A DNA stretch of 64,000 nt from Hydrogenophilales bacterium (GCA_902627495.1 CACOJS010000006.1:42985-106984), one strand, 5' to 3'; numbered from the stretch's first letter, positions 41,853-51,413 are shown. The notes: generated from the sequence alone by a model not told the origin. A program made the numbers and translations.

Positions 41853-42800
41853 TTGGAGTTCTTTTTAGTAACAGCACTAAATAGCCTGTCCTATGGGCTG
41901 CTACTTTTTATGCTTTCGTCAGGGTTGACACTAATCTTCAGTATGATGGGGGTGTTGAACTTTGCTCATGCTAGCTTCTATATGTTAGGGGCCTACGCGG
42001 CTTACCAAGTCGGTCTCTTTACTGGTTTTTGGCCAGCATTATTTATTGCACCAATTCTGGTGGGAGCTATTGGAGCTTTTGTTGAGCGATACGGCCTTCG
42101 AACGGTGCATAAGTTCGGGCATGTCGCGGAGTTGCTTTTTACCTTTGGATTGGCGTATGTAATAGAGGAGGTTGTTCATCTGATATGGGGTCGAGCACCG
42201 GTGGATTATAGGGTTCCTGGTTCGCTTGATTTCACAATCTTCACAATCTTCACTACGCAGTATCCGGCTTACAGAGCCTTTATGATGATTATTTCAATCT
42301 CCATGCTGATATCTCTCTATCTCATACTTACTAGGACAAGGATTGGGCTAATTGTGCAGGCCTCGTTGACTCATCCAGAAATGGTAGAAGCCTTAGGTCA
42401 TAACGTTCCAAGGGTATTCATGTTTGTCTTCGCCGGTGGAGCAGCTTTGGCTGGTTTGGCCGGTGTTTTGGGAGGTAATTTATTTATAACAGAGCCTGGA
42501 ATGGCCTTTGCTGTTGGTACTATAATCTTTGTTGTAGTGGTATTTGGTGGTATGGGATCCTTGCCAGGAGCGTTTGTCGCCTCCTTGCTGATAGGGGCAA
42601 TTCAGACTTTTTCAGTGGCCCTAGATTATTCATTCCTAAATCTCCTGCAATCTGTGGGTTTGGAAATTTACAAAGATTCAACATTTTACGGGCTTGCATC
42701 GATCACTTTGTCTCAGTTAGCTCCTGTTCTGCCGTACCTCTTGTTGGTGCTTATGCTCATCTTTAGGCCTAGTGGTTTGATGGGTAAAAGGGAGACTTAG
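41853..42800 (+). CDS. livH: Branched-chain amino acid-type ABC transporter permease LivH
   Basis: The protein has about eight membrane helices and the LivH hallmarks MLSSGLTLIFSMMGVLNFAH and a later GMGSLPGAFVASLLIGAIQ. The start is TTG 41853, after a G-rich stretch. It is the first gene of livH-livM-livG-livF. A periplasmic binding protein (LivJ/K) is missing from the cluster, so specificity cannot be read. Such importers carry branched-chain amino acids, amides, short-chain acids or urea-like solutes. The spacing to livM is 7 bases. Confidence 0.93.
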   Translation: MEFFLVTALNSLSYGLLLFMLSSGLTLIFSMMGVLNFAHASFYMLGAYAAYQVGLFTGFWPALFIAPILVGAIGAFVERYGLRTVHKFGHVAELLFTFGLAYVIEEVVHLIWGRAPVDYRVPGSLDFTIFTIFTTQYPAYRAFMMIISISMLISLYLILTRTRIGLIVQASLTHPEMVEALGHNVPRVFMFVFAGGAALAGLAGVLGGNLFITEPGMAFAVGTIIFVVVVFGGMGSLPGAFVASLLIGAIQTFSVALDYSFLNLLQSVGLEIYKDSTFYGLASITLSQLAPVLPYLLLVLMLIFRPSGLMGKRET

Positions 42801-42807
42801 CGACCTT

Positions 42808-44064
42808 ATGATGAATTTCACAAAAAATAATGTAGGTTGGGTTGTTTTAGTGGTGGTGTTTCTTGTTCTACCACACGTCTTTACTCAAAGCTTTGCGTTA
42901 TCTCTTATGACCCAAATGGGGATAGCAATAATTTTTGCTCTATCTTATAACATGTTGCTAGGCCAAGTTGGCCTGCTTTCATTTGGGCATGCTGTTTATT
43001 ACGGTTTGGGGGCGTTTTTTACGGCACATCTTATTAATTGGATTGCTGCTGGAGTAATATGGTTTCCTATTACTTTGGTACCAATTTTTGGCGGGTTGTG
43101 CGGGATGTTTTTTGGGTTTATTTTTGGGATCGTTACAACTCGCCGGCCTGGGACCCCATTTGCTATGATATCGCTAGGCATAGCTGAGATGGTCGCAGCG
43201 AGTGCTCTGATGTTCACTGCTTTTTTTGGAGGTGAAGCAGGGATTGATACTAACCGAACCGCTGGGGGGGCAATGTTGGGAATAAGCTATGGGCCTCAGA
43301 TTCAAGTTTATTATCTGGTGGTTGCTTGGTGCATAGTCAGCATAGTTGGCATGTATGCCATTACTCGGACCCCCTTGGGTCGAATGGCTAATGCGGTCAG
43401 AGATAATCCTGAGAGAGCAAAATTTGTAGGTTACAATCCTACTAGAGTCCGCTGGATGACTATGACGCTAGCTGGTTTTTTTGCTGGGTTAGCAGGAAGT
43501 CTGTATATCATTAATTATGAAATAGTAACTTTTGAAACACTCGGTATTTTGGAGTCAGGTAGAGTTGTTCTAATGGCATTCATAGGCGGTATAGGCCATT
43601 TCTGGGGTCCTATTATTGGAGCAGTTTTAGTGACCTTTTTACAGTCGGCTTTATCAAACTATACAGAAGCTTGGTTATTGTATTTTGGTTTGCTTTTTCT
43701 GGTTATTATAATGTTTTCACCAGGCGGAATAGCCGGTTTGATTGCTAAGCACGACCCGGTGATGAAGGCGGGGTTACTGAAACGTTTATTGCCATCTTAT
43801 ATGATTGTATCGGCAACTGGTGCTGTAATGCTTCTGGGGTTTATTTCAATTATAGAAATGATTTATCACGTGGAATCTGCGATCAGCGGGAACGACCCAA
43901 TGGCACTGTTTGGGGTGATGATAAATCCCTCTACATTAAACCCATGGTTGGTTATTTTATTGATGTTCGCGGTGGGAACTGCACTGTTTGTTAAGGCAAC
44001 AAGACGGGTAGGGCAGGTTTGGGACGAATTAGGACCGGATCTCCAGAGCAAGGGGGTAATTTGA
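42808..44064 (+). CDS. livM: Branched-chain amino acid-type ABC transporter permease LivM
   Basis: The 418-residue membrane protein carries the LivM motifs SYNMLLGQVGLLSFGHAVYYG and GLAGSLYIINYEI in the C-terminal part. It has about ten helices and a somewhat long C-terminus (residues 330-418, three further hydrophobic segments) compared with the roughly 330-360 residues of many LivM proteins. It pairs with LivH to form the channel. Its TGA stop overlaps the TTG start chosen for livG. Confidence 0.93.
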   Translation: MMNFTKNNVGWVVLVVVFLVLPHVFTQSFALSLMTQMGIAIIFALSYNMLLGQVGLLSFGHAVYYGLGAFFTAHLINWIAAGVIWFPITLVPIFGGLCGMFFGFIFGIVTTRRPGTPFAMISLGIAEMVAASALMFTAFFGGEAGIDTNRTAGGAMLGISYGPQIQVYYLVVAWCIVSIVGMYAITRTPLGRMANAVRDNPERAKFVGYNPTRVRWMTMTLAGFFAGLAGSLYIINYEIVTFETLGILESGRVVLMAFIGGIGHFWGPIIGAVLVTFLQSALSNYTEAWLLYFGLLFLVIIMFSPGGIAGLIAKHDPVMKAGLLKRLLPSYMIVSATGAVMLLGFISIIEMIYHVESAISGNDPMALFGVMINPSTLNPWLVILLMFAVGTALFVKATRRVGQVWDELGPDLQSKGVI

Positions 44065-44813
44065 ATTCATCTGCAATAAAACTATCCAGTGTGAAAAAAA
44101 ACTTCGGGCAAACTGAAATTATAAAAGGTGTGTCCCTCGATATTGTGAAAGGGGAGCGCCACGCAATTATTGGGCCAAATGGAGCGGGCAAGTCAACATT
44201 GTTTAATCTTATTAGTGGTAGATTTCCACTTACAGAGGGCACAATTGAATTAGGTGGAGAGGATATTACAAACTTAGATCCGGAGTTGATCAATCGCAAA
44301 GGATTGGCACGGAGCTTTCAGATAACAAATATTTTTCCAAAGATGTCTGTTTACGAGAATGTACGATGTGCAGTTTTATGGTCACTTGGATACAAGTATT
44401 CATTTTGGAAAAGAGTCAGCGGTTTGGTTGACGCATCCGAGCGCACCGCGGAAATAGTTGAGCTTATTGGGTTGAAAGATAGACATGAGAGATTGGCAGG
44501 GGTGTTAACTTATGCCGAACAGCGGGCTCTCGAAATAGGGGTTACGATTGCTGGGGGTGCAAATGTCATTTTGTTGGATGAGCCCACGGCGGGAATGAGT
44601 TTAAGTGAGCGTAATGATGCCGTAGAGTTAGTGCGGAAAGTAACTGAGGGGAAAACACTGGTTATGGTTGAACATGATATGAGTGTTGTTTTTGGGCTTG
44701 CGGATCGAATCACAGTACTAGTTTATGGTCAGGTTATTGCTACTGGAAAACCATCCGAAATTGAGGAAAATCGTGCAGTTCAGGAAGCCTATCTTGGCAC
44801 GGAGCAGCAATAA
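44061..44813 (+). CDS. livG: Branched-chain amino acid-type ABC transporter ATPase LivG
   Basis: Walker A is IGPNGAGKST, the Walker B VILLDEPTAGMSLSERN, and the switch His is in MVEHDM. The signature reads LTYAEQRALEIG rather than the usual LSYGxQRxLEIA. I chose TTG 44061, which overlaps the livM stop (TTGA) and has AGGGGG 4 bases upstream; a start at 44019 would overlap livM by 46 bases. It ends with the livF ATG overlapping its TAA (shared A). Length 250 residues. Confidence 0.92.
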   Translation: MNSSAIKLSSVKKNFGQTEIIKGVSLDIVKGERHAIIGPNGAGKSTLFNLISGRFPLTEGTIELGGEDITNLDPELINRKGLARSFQITNIFPKMSVYENVRCAVLWSLGYKYSFWKRVSGLVDASERTAEIVELIGLKDRHERLAGVLTYAEQRALEIGVTIAGGANVILLDEPTAGMSLSERNDAVELVRKVTEGKTLVMVEHDMSVVFGLADRITVLVYGQVIATGKPSEIEENRAVQEAYLGTEQQ

Positions 44814-45514
44814 TGTTGAACGTCAAAGACCTAAATGCTTATTATGGGAAGAGTCATATTCTCCATGGAGTAAACATGACCGTTGGAAATGGGGAAATTG
44901 TAAGCTTGCTGGGCCGTAATGGGGTTGGTAGGTCTACCACCATAAAGTCTGTAATGGGTCAGGTTGATTGTGTAGGTTCAATAAAATTCAGAGAAAGAGA
45001 ATTATGCGGTAGTCCAGCCTATACGGTGGCTCGGTCTGGTATTGGTTATGTTCCTGAAAATCGGGATATTTTTCCGGGAATCACAGTCAGGCAAAATCTC
45101 CTTCTCGGAATGAAGGGAGGGGCTGTCAATAAGCGGTGGAGTATGGATGATATGTTTGATTTGTTTCCACAACTTCGCGAAAGAGCTGATGCGTTGGCAG
45201 GTGTTCTATCTGGTGGTGAGCAACAGATGCTTACTCTCTGCAGGACGTTAATGGGTGATCCTGATTTAGTAATGATCGATGAGCCCACCGAGGGGTTGGC
45301 ACCAAAGATTGTTGAGCAGATGGCAGTCTTGTTTGAGGAAATAAAAAAAAGAGGGATTTCGATTTTGTTGGTTGAGCAAAAATTGACTATAGCTATGCGA
45401 ATATCTAGCAGAGTTTACGTAATGGGTCATGGGCAAATTGTTTTTGAAGGAACGCCAACTCAGCTTACGAATAACGAGTCCATTCGCAAGGAATGGCTAG
45501 AGGTAACCGGCTAG
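44813..45514 (+). CDS. livF: Branched-chain amino acid-type ABC transporter ATPase LivF
   Basis: The protein has LivF hallmarks: Walker A region LLGRNGVGRSTTIKSVMG, signature LSGGEQQMLTLCRTLMG, Walker B LVMIDEPTEGLAP, and the C-terminal LLVEQK. The Walker A Lys is replaced by Arg40 (GRNGVGRST). This Arg form is found in some LivF-like proteins, so it may be functional, but in principle it lowers ATP affinity. The partner LivG has a normal Lys. It closes the importer; the FadB-type gene starts 98 bases later on the same strand. Confidence 0.92.
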   Translation: MLNVKDLNAYYGKSHILHGVNMTVGNGEIVSLLGRNGVGRSTTIKSVMGQVDCVGSIKFRERELCGSPAYTVARSGIGYVPENRDIFPGITVRQNLLLGMKGGAVNKRWSMDDMFDLFPQLRERADALAGVLSGGEQQMLTLCRTLMGDPDLVMIDEPTEGLAPKIVEQMAVLFEEIKKRGISILLVEQKLTIAMRISSRVYVMGHGQIVFEGTPTQLTNNESIRKEWLEVTG

Positions 45515-45611
45515 ATAGAGAAACAGGGTGTTTTCCTTCAGTTTCCTAGCAATGCCTTCCATTTAATTTAAATATATTGAAGGGTATTAATCTCCACAAA
45601 GGATCTAGGTT

Positions 45612-47705
45612 ATGACCACACTTATTGACTATAAGACTGAAGGACCTGTTGCAGTAATAACGATCAATAATCCGCCCGTTAACGCCATGTCAGTTAATAA
45701 AGGGGTTCCTCAGGGAATATTGGATGCTATTAAGATGGGCGAACATGAGCCTAAAGTCAAAGCGTTTCTTATTATTGGTGGTGGGAAAAATTTCTGTGGA
45801 GGAGCAGATATAAGTGAATTCGGTGGTGATTATGACCCTGAGATGGCCACCCTGATGAACCTGATAGAGTATATGGACACCGTTACGAAACCTATTTTTG
45901 CTGCTTTGTCTGGGCCGACCATGGGTGGTGGGTTAGAGTTGGCGATGGCGTGTCACTATCGCTGTGGGATAGAAGGAGTACTGCTTGGTTTGCCAGAAGT
46001 TAAACTCGGTATTATCCCGGGGGCGGGTGGGACCCAACGTCTTCCGAGGTTAATTGAGGGACAGCTCGCAATGGATATGATGATAAGCGGTAATCCAGTG
46101 GGTCCCGAGAAAGGTTTGGAGCTTGGAATTATTGATAAGGTTGTTTCCACTGATCTTTATGGTGAGTCGATGACTTGGATTAAGGAGAAACTAAAAGAGG
46201 GAATCACCATTAGACGTACCTGTGATTTATCTCCAATCGGCGATATCAATTTTAAGAGTTTTAAGGAAAATTCTGAAAAAAAATTCAAGGGCTATCCGGC
46301 ACCATTAGCAATCATTGATGCTGTAGAGGCTGCCTTCAATAAACCCTTTTCTGAAGGCATTGCTTTGGAGAGAGAGCTAATTAACAAGTTGTTTTTAACT
46401 ACAGAATCTCTTTCGCTAAGACATTTATTTTTTTCAGAAAGACTGGCTGCTAAGGTTCCGGGTATTGATAAATCTGTTCAATTGCGGGAGATAAAAAAAG
46501 CAGCTGTGATTGGCGGTGGATTAATGGGGGGAGGCATAACCATGAACTTTGCTAATGCCGGTATCCCAGTGACCATGATTGAGACGTCCGATGACAGGAT
46601 AAAGTTAGGTTATGACGCGATAAAAACGAACTACTCGTCCACTGTCTCTAAGGGGCGTCTCCGACAAGATCAGATGGACAAACGTTTAGCACTCATAACT
46701 CCAGCCACAGGATTTGAAGGAGTGGGTGACGCGGATATCATAATAGAAGCTGTATATGAAGAAATGGATTTAAAAAAAGAAATTTTTAAAAAAATAGATG
46801 CGATTGCCAAGCCAAATGCAATTCTTGCTACCAATACCTCGACTTTAGATGTCAATGAAATCGCAGGAGTTACTGGCCGCCCTCAATCTGTGCTCGGTAC
46901 GCACTTCTTTAGTCCGGCGAATGTCATGAGATTGCTGGAGGTTGTCAGAGGAGATGCAACCTCTAAAGAAGTGTTAGCGACAGCGATGAAGCTTGGTAAG
47001 AGAATAAATAAAGTGTCAGTCTGTGTAGGGGTTTGTGACGGCTTTGTTGGTAACCGCATGATCCACCACTATATTCGGGAAGCTGGTTTTTTGATCGAAG
47101 AGGGAGCATTACCCCAAGAAGTCGATCAGGCTATAGAAGAATTTGGATTTGCTATGGGTCCATTCAGAATGAGTGACCTTGCGGGTCTGGACATCGGGTG
47201 GGCTATTAGGAAACGTCAAGCCGCCACTCGCTCCTCAGACGAAAGGTATTGTAGGGTTGCAGACTTAATATGTGAAATGGGACGTTTTGGACAAAAAACA
47301 GGAAGTGGTTTTTACAAGTATGAAGCTGGGAAAAGACAGGCCATCCCAGATCCAAAAATTGATCAGCTTATTGTTAAGGAGTCATCTGAGAAAGGCATTT
47401 CAAGACGACAGATTTCTGCAAAAGAAATTGTTGATAGGTTGATGTATTCCTTGATTAACGAGGGGGCAAAAATTCTAGCAGAAGGCGTAGCAGAAAGGTC
47501 GTCTGATATAGATGTGATTTATTCCTTTGGTTACGGATTTCCACGCTATAGAGGTGGCCCAATGTTTTATGCTGATACCGTTGGTGTTGCAAGTGTTTTA
47601 CAATCTATCAAAGAGTTTGCCCAAGGATATAGAGCAGATCACTGGGTTCCAGCACCTTTGCTGGAGGATTTGTATGCTAAAGGCAAAAAGTTCAGTGACT
47701 ATTAA
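45612..47705 (+). CDS. Multifunctional 3-hydroxyacyl-CoA dehydrogenase/enoyl-CoA hydratase (FadB/FadJ-like)
   Basis: The N-terminal crotonase domain (about 1-190) has GGGKNFCGGADISEFG and both catalytic Glu segments (GGGLELAMA, LPEVKLGIIPGAGGTQ). The dehydrogenase part has NAD-binding VIGGGLMGGGITMNFANAG, the catalytic His in GTHFFSPANVM, and a C-terminal helical domain ending YAKGKKFSDY. It hydrates enoyl-CoA and oxidises the product to 3-ketoacyl-CoA. At 697 residues it matches the single-chain peroxisomal/FadJ-like enzymes. A thiolase and SDR follow, so this is a full beta-oxidation segment. Confidence 0.95.
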   Translation: MTTLIDYKTEGPVAVITINNPPVNAMSVNKGVPQGILDAIKMGEHEPKVKAFLIIGGGKNFCGGADISEFGGDYDPEMATLMNLIEYMDTVTKPIFAALSGPTMGGGLELAMACHYRCGIEGVLLGLPEVKLGIIPGAGGTQRLPRLIEGQLAMDMMISGNPVGPEKGLELGIIDKVVSTDLYGESMTWIKEKLKEGITIRRTCDLSPIGDINFKSFKENSEKKFKGYPAPLAIIDAVEAAFNKPFSEGIALERELINKLFLTTESLSLRHLFFSERLAAKVPGIDKSVQLREIKKAAVIGGGLMGGGITMNFANAGIPVTMIETSDDRIKLGYDAIKTNYSSTVSKGRLRQDQMDKRLALITPATGFEGVGDADIIIEAVYEEMDLKKEIFKKIDAIAKPNAILATNTSTLDVNEIAGVTGRPQSVLGTHFFSPANVMRLLEVVRGDATSKEVLATAMKLGKRINKVSVCVGVCDGFVGNRMIHHYIREAGFLIEEGALPQEVDQAIEEFGFAMGPFRMSDLAGLDIGWAIRKRQAATRSSDERYCRVADLICEMGRFGQKTGSGFYKYEAGKRQAIPDPKIDQLIVKESSEKGISRRQISAKEIVDRLMYSLINEGAKILAEGVAERSSDIDVIYSFGYGFPRYRGGPMFYADTVGVASVLQSIKEFAQGYRADHWVPAPLLEDLYAKGKKFSDY

Positions 47706-47748
47706 AATTACAGTCTAAAAACAAATTTAGTTTTAAAAAGGGGGATTT

Positions 47749-48927
47749 ATGAAAGATGCTGTCATAGTTTCAACCGCTAGAACCGGACTCTGTAAAAGCT
47801 GGAAAGGTGGTCTCAATATGACTCACGGTGCTACCATGGGAGGGCATGTAGTCAAAGAAGCCGTAAATCGAGCCGGTATTGAAGCGGCAGAGGTAGATGA
47901 TGTTTTGATGGGGTGTGCTAATCCCGAGGGAGCTACAGGTAGTAACATAGCCAGGCAGATTGCGATACGTGCGGGGATGCCAGTGTCTGTGGGAGGAATG
48001 ACTGTTAATAGATTCTGCTCTTCAGGTTTACAAACCGTAGCCATTGCCTCTCAGAGGGTCCAGTCAGGTGAGGCGGATATATTTGTAGCGGGTGGCGTAG
48101 AGTCAATATCTTGTGTTCAAAATGAATTAAACAAGGTTATGGCCCAGGAAGCTTGGCTTGACGAAAATAAACCGGAAATATATTGGTCAATGCTAGAAAC
48201 TGCCGAAATGGTATCTAAACGATACGGTATCCCTCGTGAGGATCAGGATCAATATGGGGCCCGCAGTCAGCAAAGGGCTGAAAAAGCTAGATCAGAGGGT
48301 AAATTTAAAGAGGAGATAGCACCGCTTGAAACCACCATGAAAATAGTGGACAAAGATACAGGGGCTACCTCTGTAAAAGAAATCATTGTCGATAAAGATG
48401 AAGGGATCCGGCCAGGCACTACATACGAGGGGGTCTCTCAAATCAAGCCAGCTCTTGAGGGTGGTGTTATTGCAGCTGGTAATGCAAGTCAATTCTCTGA
48501 TGGGGCATCAGCACAAGTGGTTATGAGTGATAAAGCTGCTGCAGCCAAAGGTTTGTCACCAATGGGAGTATTTAGGGGGTTTGCAGTAGCAGGTTGTGAG
48601 CCAGATGAGATGGGAATAGGCCCAGTGTTTGCTATACCAAAATTATTGAAGCAAACAGGAAAGACTATAGCCGATATTGATCTGTGGGAGTTAAATGAGG
48701 CGTTTGCGGTGCAGGTCATTTATTGTAGGGATAAACTGGGGATTCCAGATGACAAACTTAACGTTAATGGTGGTTCAATAGCTGTGGGGCATCCATATGG
48801 AACCACAGGCAGTCGATTGGTTGGACATGCCCTTATTGAAGGGAAAAGACAAGGGGCAAAACTAGTAGTGGTCACCATGTGTATCGGTGGAGGTATGGGA
48901 GCTGCTGGACTATTTGAGGTCGTTTAA
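47749..48927 (+). CDS. Acetyl-CoA acyltransferase (thiolase family)
   Basis: The nucleophile Cys is in [12 protein letters not shown], the His in [14 protein letters not shown] and the acid/base Cys in [13 protein letters not shown], as required for thiolases. It cleaves 3-ketoacyl-CoA with CoA to acetyl-CoA and a shortened acyl-CoA. The linker region [20 protein letters not shown] and [10 protein letters not shown] are typical. It lies 43 bases after the FadB-type gene and directly abuts the SDR gene. Length (392 residues) is normal. Confidence 0.96.
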   Translation: MKDAVIVSTARTGLCKSWKGGLNMTHGATMGGHVVKEAVNRAGIEAAEVDDVLMGCANPEGATGSNIARQIAIRAGMPVSVGGMTVNRFCSSGLQTVAIASQRVQSGEADIFVAGGVESISCVQNELNKVMAQEAWLDENKPEIYWSMLETAEMVSKRYGIPREDQDQYGARSQQRAEKARSEGKFKEEIAPLETTMKIVDKDTGATSVKEIIVDKDEGIRPGTTYEGVSQIKPALEGGVIAAGNASQFSDGASAQVVMSDKAAAAKGLSPMGVFRGFAVAGCEPDEMGIGPVFAIPKLLKQTGKTIADIDLWELNEAFAVQVIYCRDKLGIPDDKLNVNGGSIAVGHPYGTTGSRLVGHALIEGKRQGAKLVVVTMCIGGGMGAAGLFEVV

Positions 48928-49704
48928 ATGGGAGTTAGAAATCTTTTTAACCTAGAAGGCAAAGTTGCTTTAATCACCGGTGGATCAAGAGGGTTGGGGC
49001 TCCAAATGGCAGAGGCGTTGGGTGAAATGGGTGCTACCTTAGTACTGACTGCTAGAAAGATCAAAGAATTGGAAGAAACTCAATGTCATTTAGAAAAATT
49101 AAATGTGAAAGTTAATACCATCGTTAATGATCTACAAAATGGTGATGGTATTGAGCCATTGGTTAGGGAAGTTTTAGGTCAGCACAAAAAAATAGACATT
49201 TTGATAAATAACGCTGGGGCTGCTTGGGGTACTCCCGCCGAGGATCACCCTTTAGATGGTTGGAAAAAGGTAATTGATCTTAATCTAACGGCAGTTTTTA
49301 TGTTGAGTCAATGTGTTGGCAAATTGGCAATGATTCCTAGACGATACGGCCGGATTATCAACATTGCATCCATAGCAGGACTGGTTGGTACTGATCCAAA
49401 CTTTATGCCAACAATTGCCTACAATGCAAGTAAAGGTGGGGTAGTAAGTTTTACTCGATCCCTTGCCGCAGAGTGGGCCAAATATCAGATAACGGTAAAT
49501 GCTATTGCCCCTGGAGTGTTTCCGTCAAAAATGTCTAGAGGTATGATCGATAAATCAGAGGCTTATATCCTTGAACAGACCCCACTAAAGCGTTTGGGGA
49601 ATAGTGAAGATCTCAAAGGCCTGAGCGTTCTATTGTCATCAGATGCATCAGCGTACATTACAGGTCAAACAATAGCGGTTGATGGGGGGTATACATCAGT
49701 ATAA
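48928..49704 (+). CDS. Short-chain dehydrogenase/reductase (3-oxoacyl reductase-like)
   Basis: The classical SDR motifs are present: ALITGGSRGLGLQMAEALG (TGxxxGxG), NNAG in LINNAGAAW, active-site Tyr-Lys in YNASKGG, and the preceding Ser in IASIAGL. The C-terminal ITGQTIAVDGGYTS is common in FabG-like members. Starts at ATG 48928, immediately after the thiolase stop, so co-translation is nearly certain. A role in reducing or oxidising a 3-hydroxyacyl intermediate of the operon is likely, but not specified. Confidence 0.92.
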   Translation: MGVRNLFNLEGKVALITGGSRGLGLQMAEALGEMGATLVLTARKIKELEETQCHLEKLNVKVNTIVNDLQNGDGIEPLVREVLGQHKKIDILINNAGAAWGTPAEDHPLDGWKKVIDLNLTAVFMLSQCVGKLAMIPRRYGRIINIASIAGLVGTDPNFMPTIAYNASKGGVVSFTRSLAAEWAKYQITVNAIAPGVFPSKMSRGMIDKSEAYILEQTPLKRLGNSEDLKGLSVLLSSDASAYITGQTIAVDGGYTSV

Positions 49705-49742
49705 ATAAACAGTCTGATTATAAGGTTGGCATTGATATACCT

Positions 49743-50114
49743 GTGCCTTTTGTTGAGCATCTGGGAATAGGTATGATTGAAAAGTCAGTCGGAGCAGTAC
49801 GTCTTTGTCTGAACTCTACAGTGGCACTGGAAAACAGCTGGGGCTCTTTACATGGAGGAGTGATAATGACTTTATTGGATGTTGCTCTAGCTAGTGCTGG
49901 GCGAAGTCTGGATGAGAGTTGTGTGGGTGCGATAACTGTGGAGTTAAAAACGAATTTTTTAGCCGTAGCACAGGGAACTGTATTTGCACAAGGGCGAGCA
50001 CAGAGGGCTGGAAGGGTGCTTATATTTTCGGAGGGAGAGGTAGTGGATGAAAACGATACCATACTTGCAAAAGGTACCGGTACCTTTAAGCTGATGTACC
50101 CGAAGGATAAATAA
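49743..50114 (+). CDS. PaaI-family hotdog thioesterase
   Basis: This is a hotdog-fold thioesterase like PaaI/YbgC-type enzymes: LENSWGSLHGGVIMTLLDVA contains the HGG active-site loop and the acidic residue (D in LLDVA), and VELKTNFLAVAQGTV is the adjacent beta strand. It hydrolyses acyl-CoA, perhaps draining CoA esters from the operon. The frame is open upstream through IDIPVPFVEHLG but has no ATG, GTG or TTG before GTG 49743, which starts just before PFVEHLG, the family's usual beginning. An unusual start (ATA, ATT, ATC) 4-16 codons upstream is possible. Ends by overlapping the next ATG by one base. Confidence 0.82.
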   Translation: MPFVEHLGIGMIEKSVGAVRLCLNSTVALENSWGSLHGGVIMTLLDVALASAGRSLDESCVGAITVELKTNFLAVAQGTVFAQGRAQRAGRVLIFSEGEVVDENDTILAKGTGTFKLMYPKDK

Positions 50115-51055
50115 TGACCCTTGATCCGCAAATGCAGTCAGTTATCAGTTTGGTTGAAAAAGCTGATGTTCCTGAATTTTGGACCCTTACCCCAGATCAA
50201 GCTCGAGAGGAATATTCAAAAAGGGCAACTAAACTAGCTTATACTGAAGAAATATTTAAAGTGGAAAATAGAAAGATTCCGGTGGATAAAGGTCAGATAG
50301 ACATACGCATCTATTGGCCGAGGGCAGTATCGTTAGGTGAAACGCTCCCTGCACTTTTATTCTTTCACGGAGGTGGCTTTGTTATAGGAGACTTGGATAC
50401 TCATGATTCGGTGTGTCGTCTTCTGTCTAAGCAGTCTGATGTTATTGTCGTCGCAGTTGATTACAGGATGTCACCAGAGTTTAAATTTCCGGTGGCTGTT
50501 GAGGACTGTTTCTCTGCACTTAATTGGGTTGCTAATAATGCGGCAGGTATTGGAGTAGATGCTGATCGGATTGCTGTCGGAGGAGATAGTGCGGGGGGAA
50601 ATCTGGCAACAGTTGTGGCCATACTGGCAAGAAACAATAATTCTCCTCAGATTGCATTTCAGTTGCTTATTTATCCAACCACAGCACCCGAACCGGAAAC
50701 CCCATCACATTTTAAATTTGCTGAAGGTTATCTGTTGACTCGAAAAACTATCACTTGGTTTTATAAACATTATTTAAGATCGACTGCAGACACCAAGGAT
50801 TTTCGTTATGCACCTTTAATAACCGATGATTTATCTCGGATGCCTTCATCTTTAATCATCACAGCAGGTTATGATCCGTTGCGGGATGAGGCTGTTGATT
50901 ATGCTAAGAAACTAATTGAGTCAGGTAATTATGTAAAGTTAACTAATTATTCTGGGATGGCTCACGGGTTCATTTTAATGGGTGGTGCCGTGGACCTTGC
51001 CAGAAAGGCAATAGCAGAGTCGGCCTTTGAGATAAAAAACGCTTTTAAGATATGA
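50114..51055 (+). CDS. Alpha/beta hydrolase, hormone-sensitive lipase-like (GDSAG) family
   Basis: The oxyanion motif is FFHGGGFVIGDLDTHD, the nucleophile Ser is in VGGDSAGGNLATV, and the triad is completed by Asp in AGYDPLRDEAVDYA and His in GMAHGFILMG. This is the bacterial HSL/GDXG esterase family, which cleaves small esters. It may release an acid or alcohol for the neighbouring CoA-linked pathway. ATG 50114 overlaps the previous stop by one base (TAATG). Length (313 residues) is normal. Confidence 0.92.
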   Translation: MTLDPQMQSVISLVEKADVPEFWTLTPDQAREEYSKRATKLAYTEEIFKVENRKIPVDKGQIDIRIYWPRAVSLGETLPALLFFHGGGFVIGDLDTHDSVCRLLSKQSDVIVVAVDYRMSPEFKFPVAVEDCFSALNWVANNAAGIGVDADRIAVGGDSAGGNLATVVAILARNNNSPQIAFQLLIYPTTAPEPETPSHFKFAEGYLLTRKTITWFYKHYLRSTADTKDFRYAPLITDDLSRMPSSLIITAGYDPLRDEAVDYAKKLIESGNYVKLTNYSGMAHGFILMGGAVDLARKAIAESAFEIKNAFKI

Positions 51056-51080
51056 ACCACCAAACAAGAAGGTATTAAAA

Positions 51081-51413
51081 ATGGTATACGCGTTGAATGT
51101 ATTTAATATCAAATATGGACAAGATGATGTTTATCGAGAGTATTCGGTTAGGGCTGGAAAAATTATCTACGGTATGGGGGGTAAGGTAGTTTCTTCTGGT
51201 TGGAAGCCAATTAGGCAAATGCACGGTGATACAGAGAGACGGCATGTAATCATGGTGGAGTTTCCAAGTGAGAAAGTTTTTCAGGCTTTTTTGGATGCGG
51301 CTGAAAAGCAAGATATTCATAAAATGCGGGAGACCTCAACTAGTGAATATATTTGGACTTTATACGAACCGTGGGATATGCGAAGTTGGGTTCAATATTC
51401 CGATAATAAGTAA
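51081..51413 (+). CDS. DUF1330-like (dimeric alpha-beta barrel) small protein
   Basis: The 110-residue protein has a ferredoxin-like alpha-beta barrel pattern typical of DUF1330/ABM domains: an N-terminal strand ALNVFNIKYGQ, the helix YREYSVRAGKII, GGKVVSSGWKP, and VIMVEFPSEKVFQAFLDA. No catalytic residues are obvious; some relatives are monooxygenases or degrade small metabolites. It follows the esterase by 25 bases with AAGG before the ATG, so it is likely the last gene of the liv/beta-oxidation transcript. It converges with the MFS gene (5 bases apart). Confidence 0.65.
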   Translation: MVYALNVFNIKYGQDDVYREYSVRAGKIIYGMGGKVVSSGWKPIRQMHGDTERRHVIMVEFPSEKVFQAFLDAAEKQDIHKMRETSTSEYIWTLYEPWDMRSWVQYSDNK

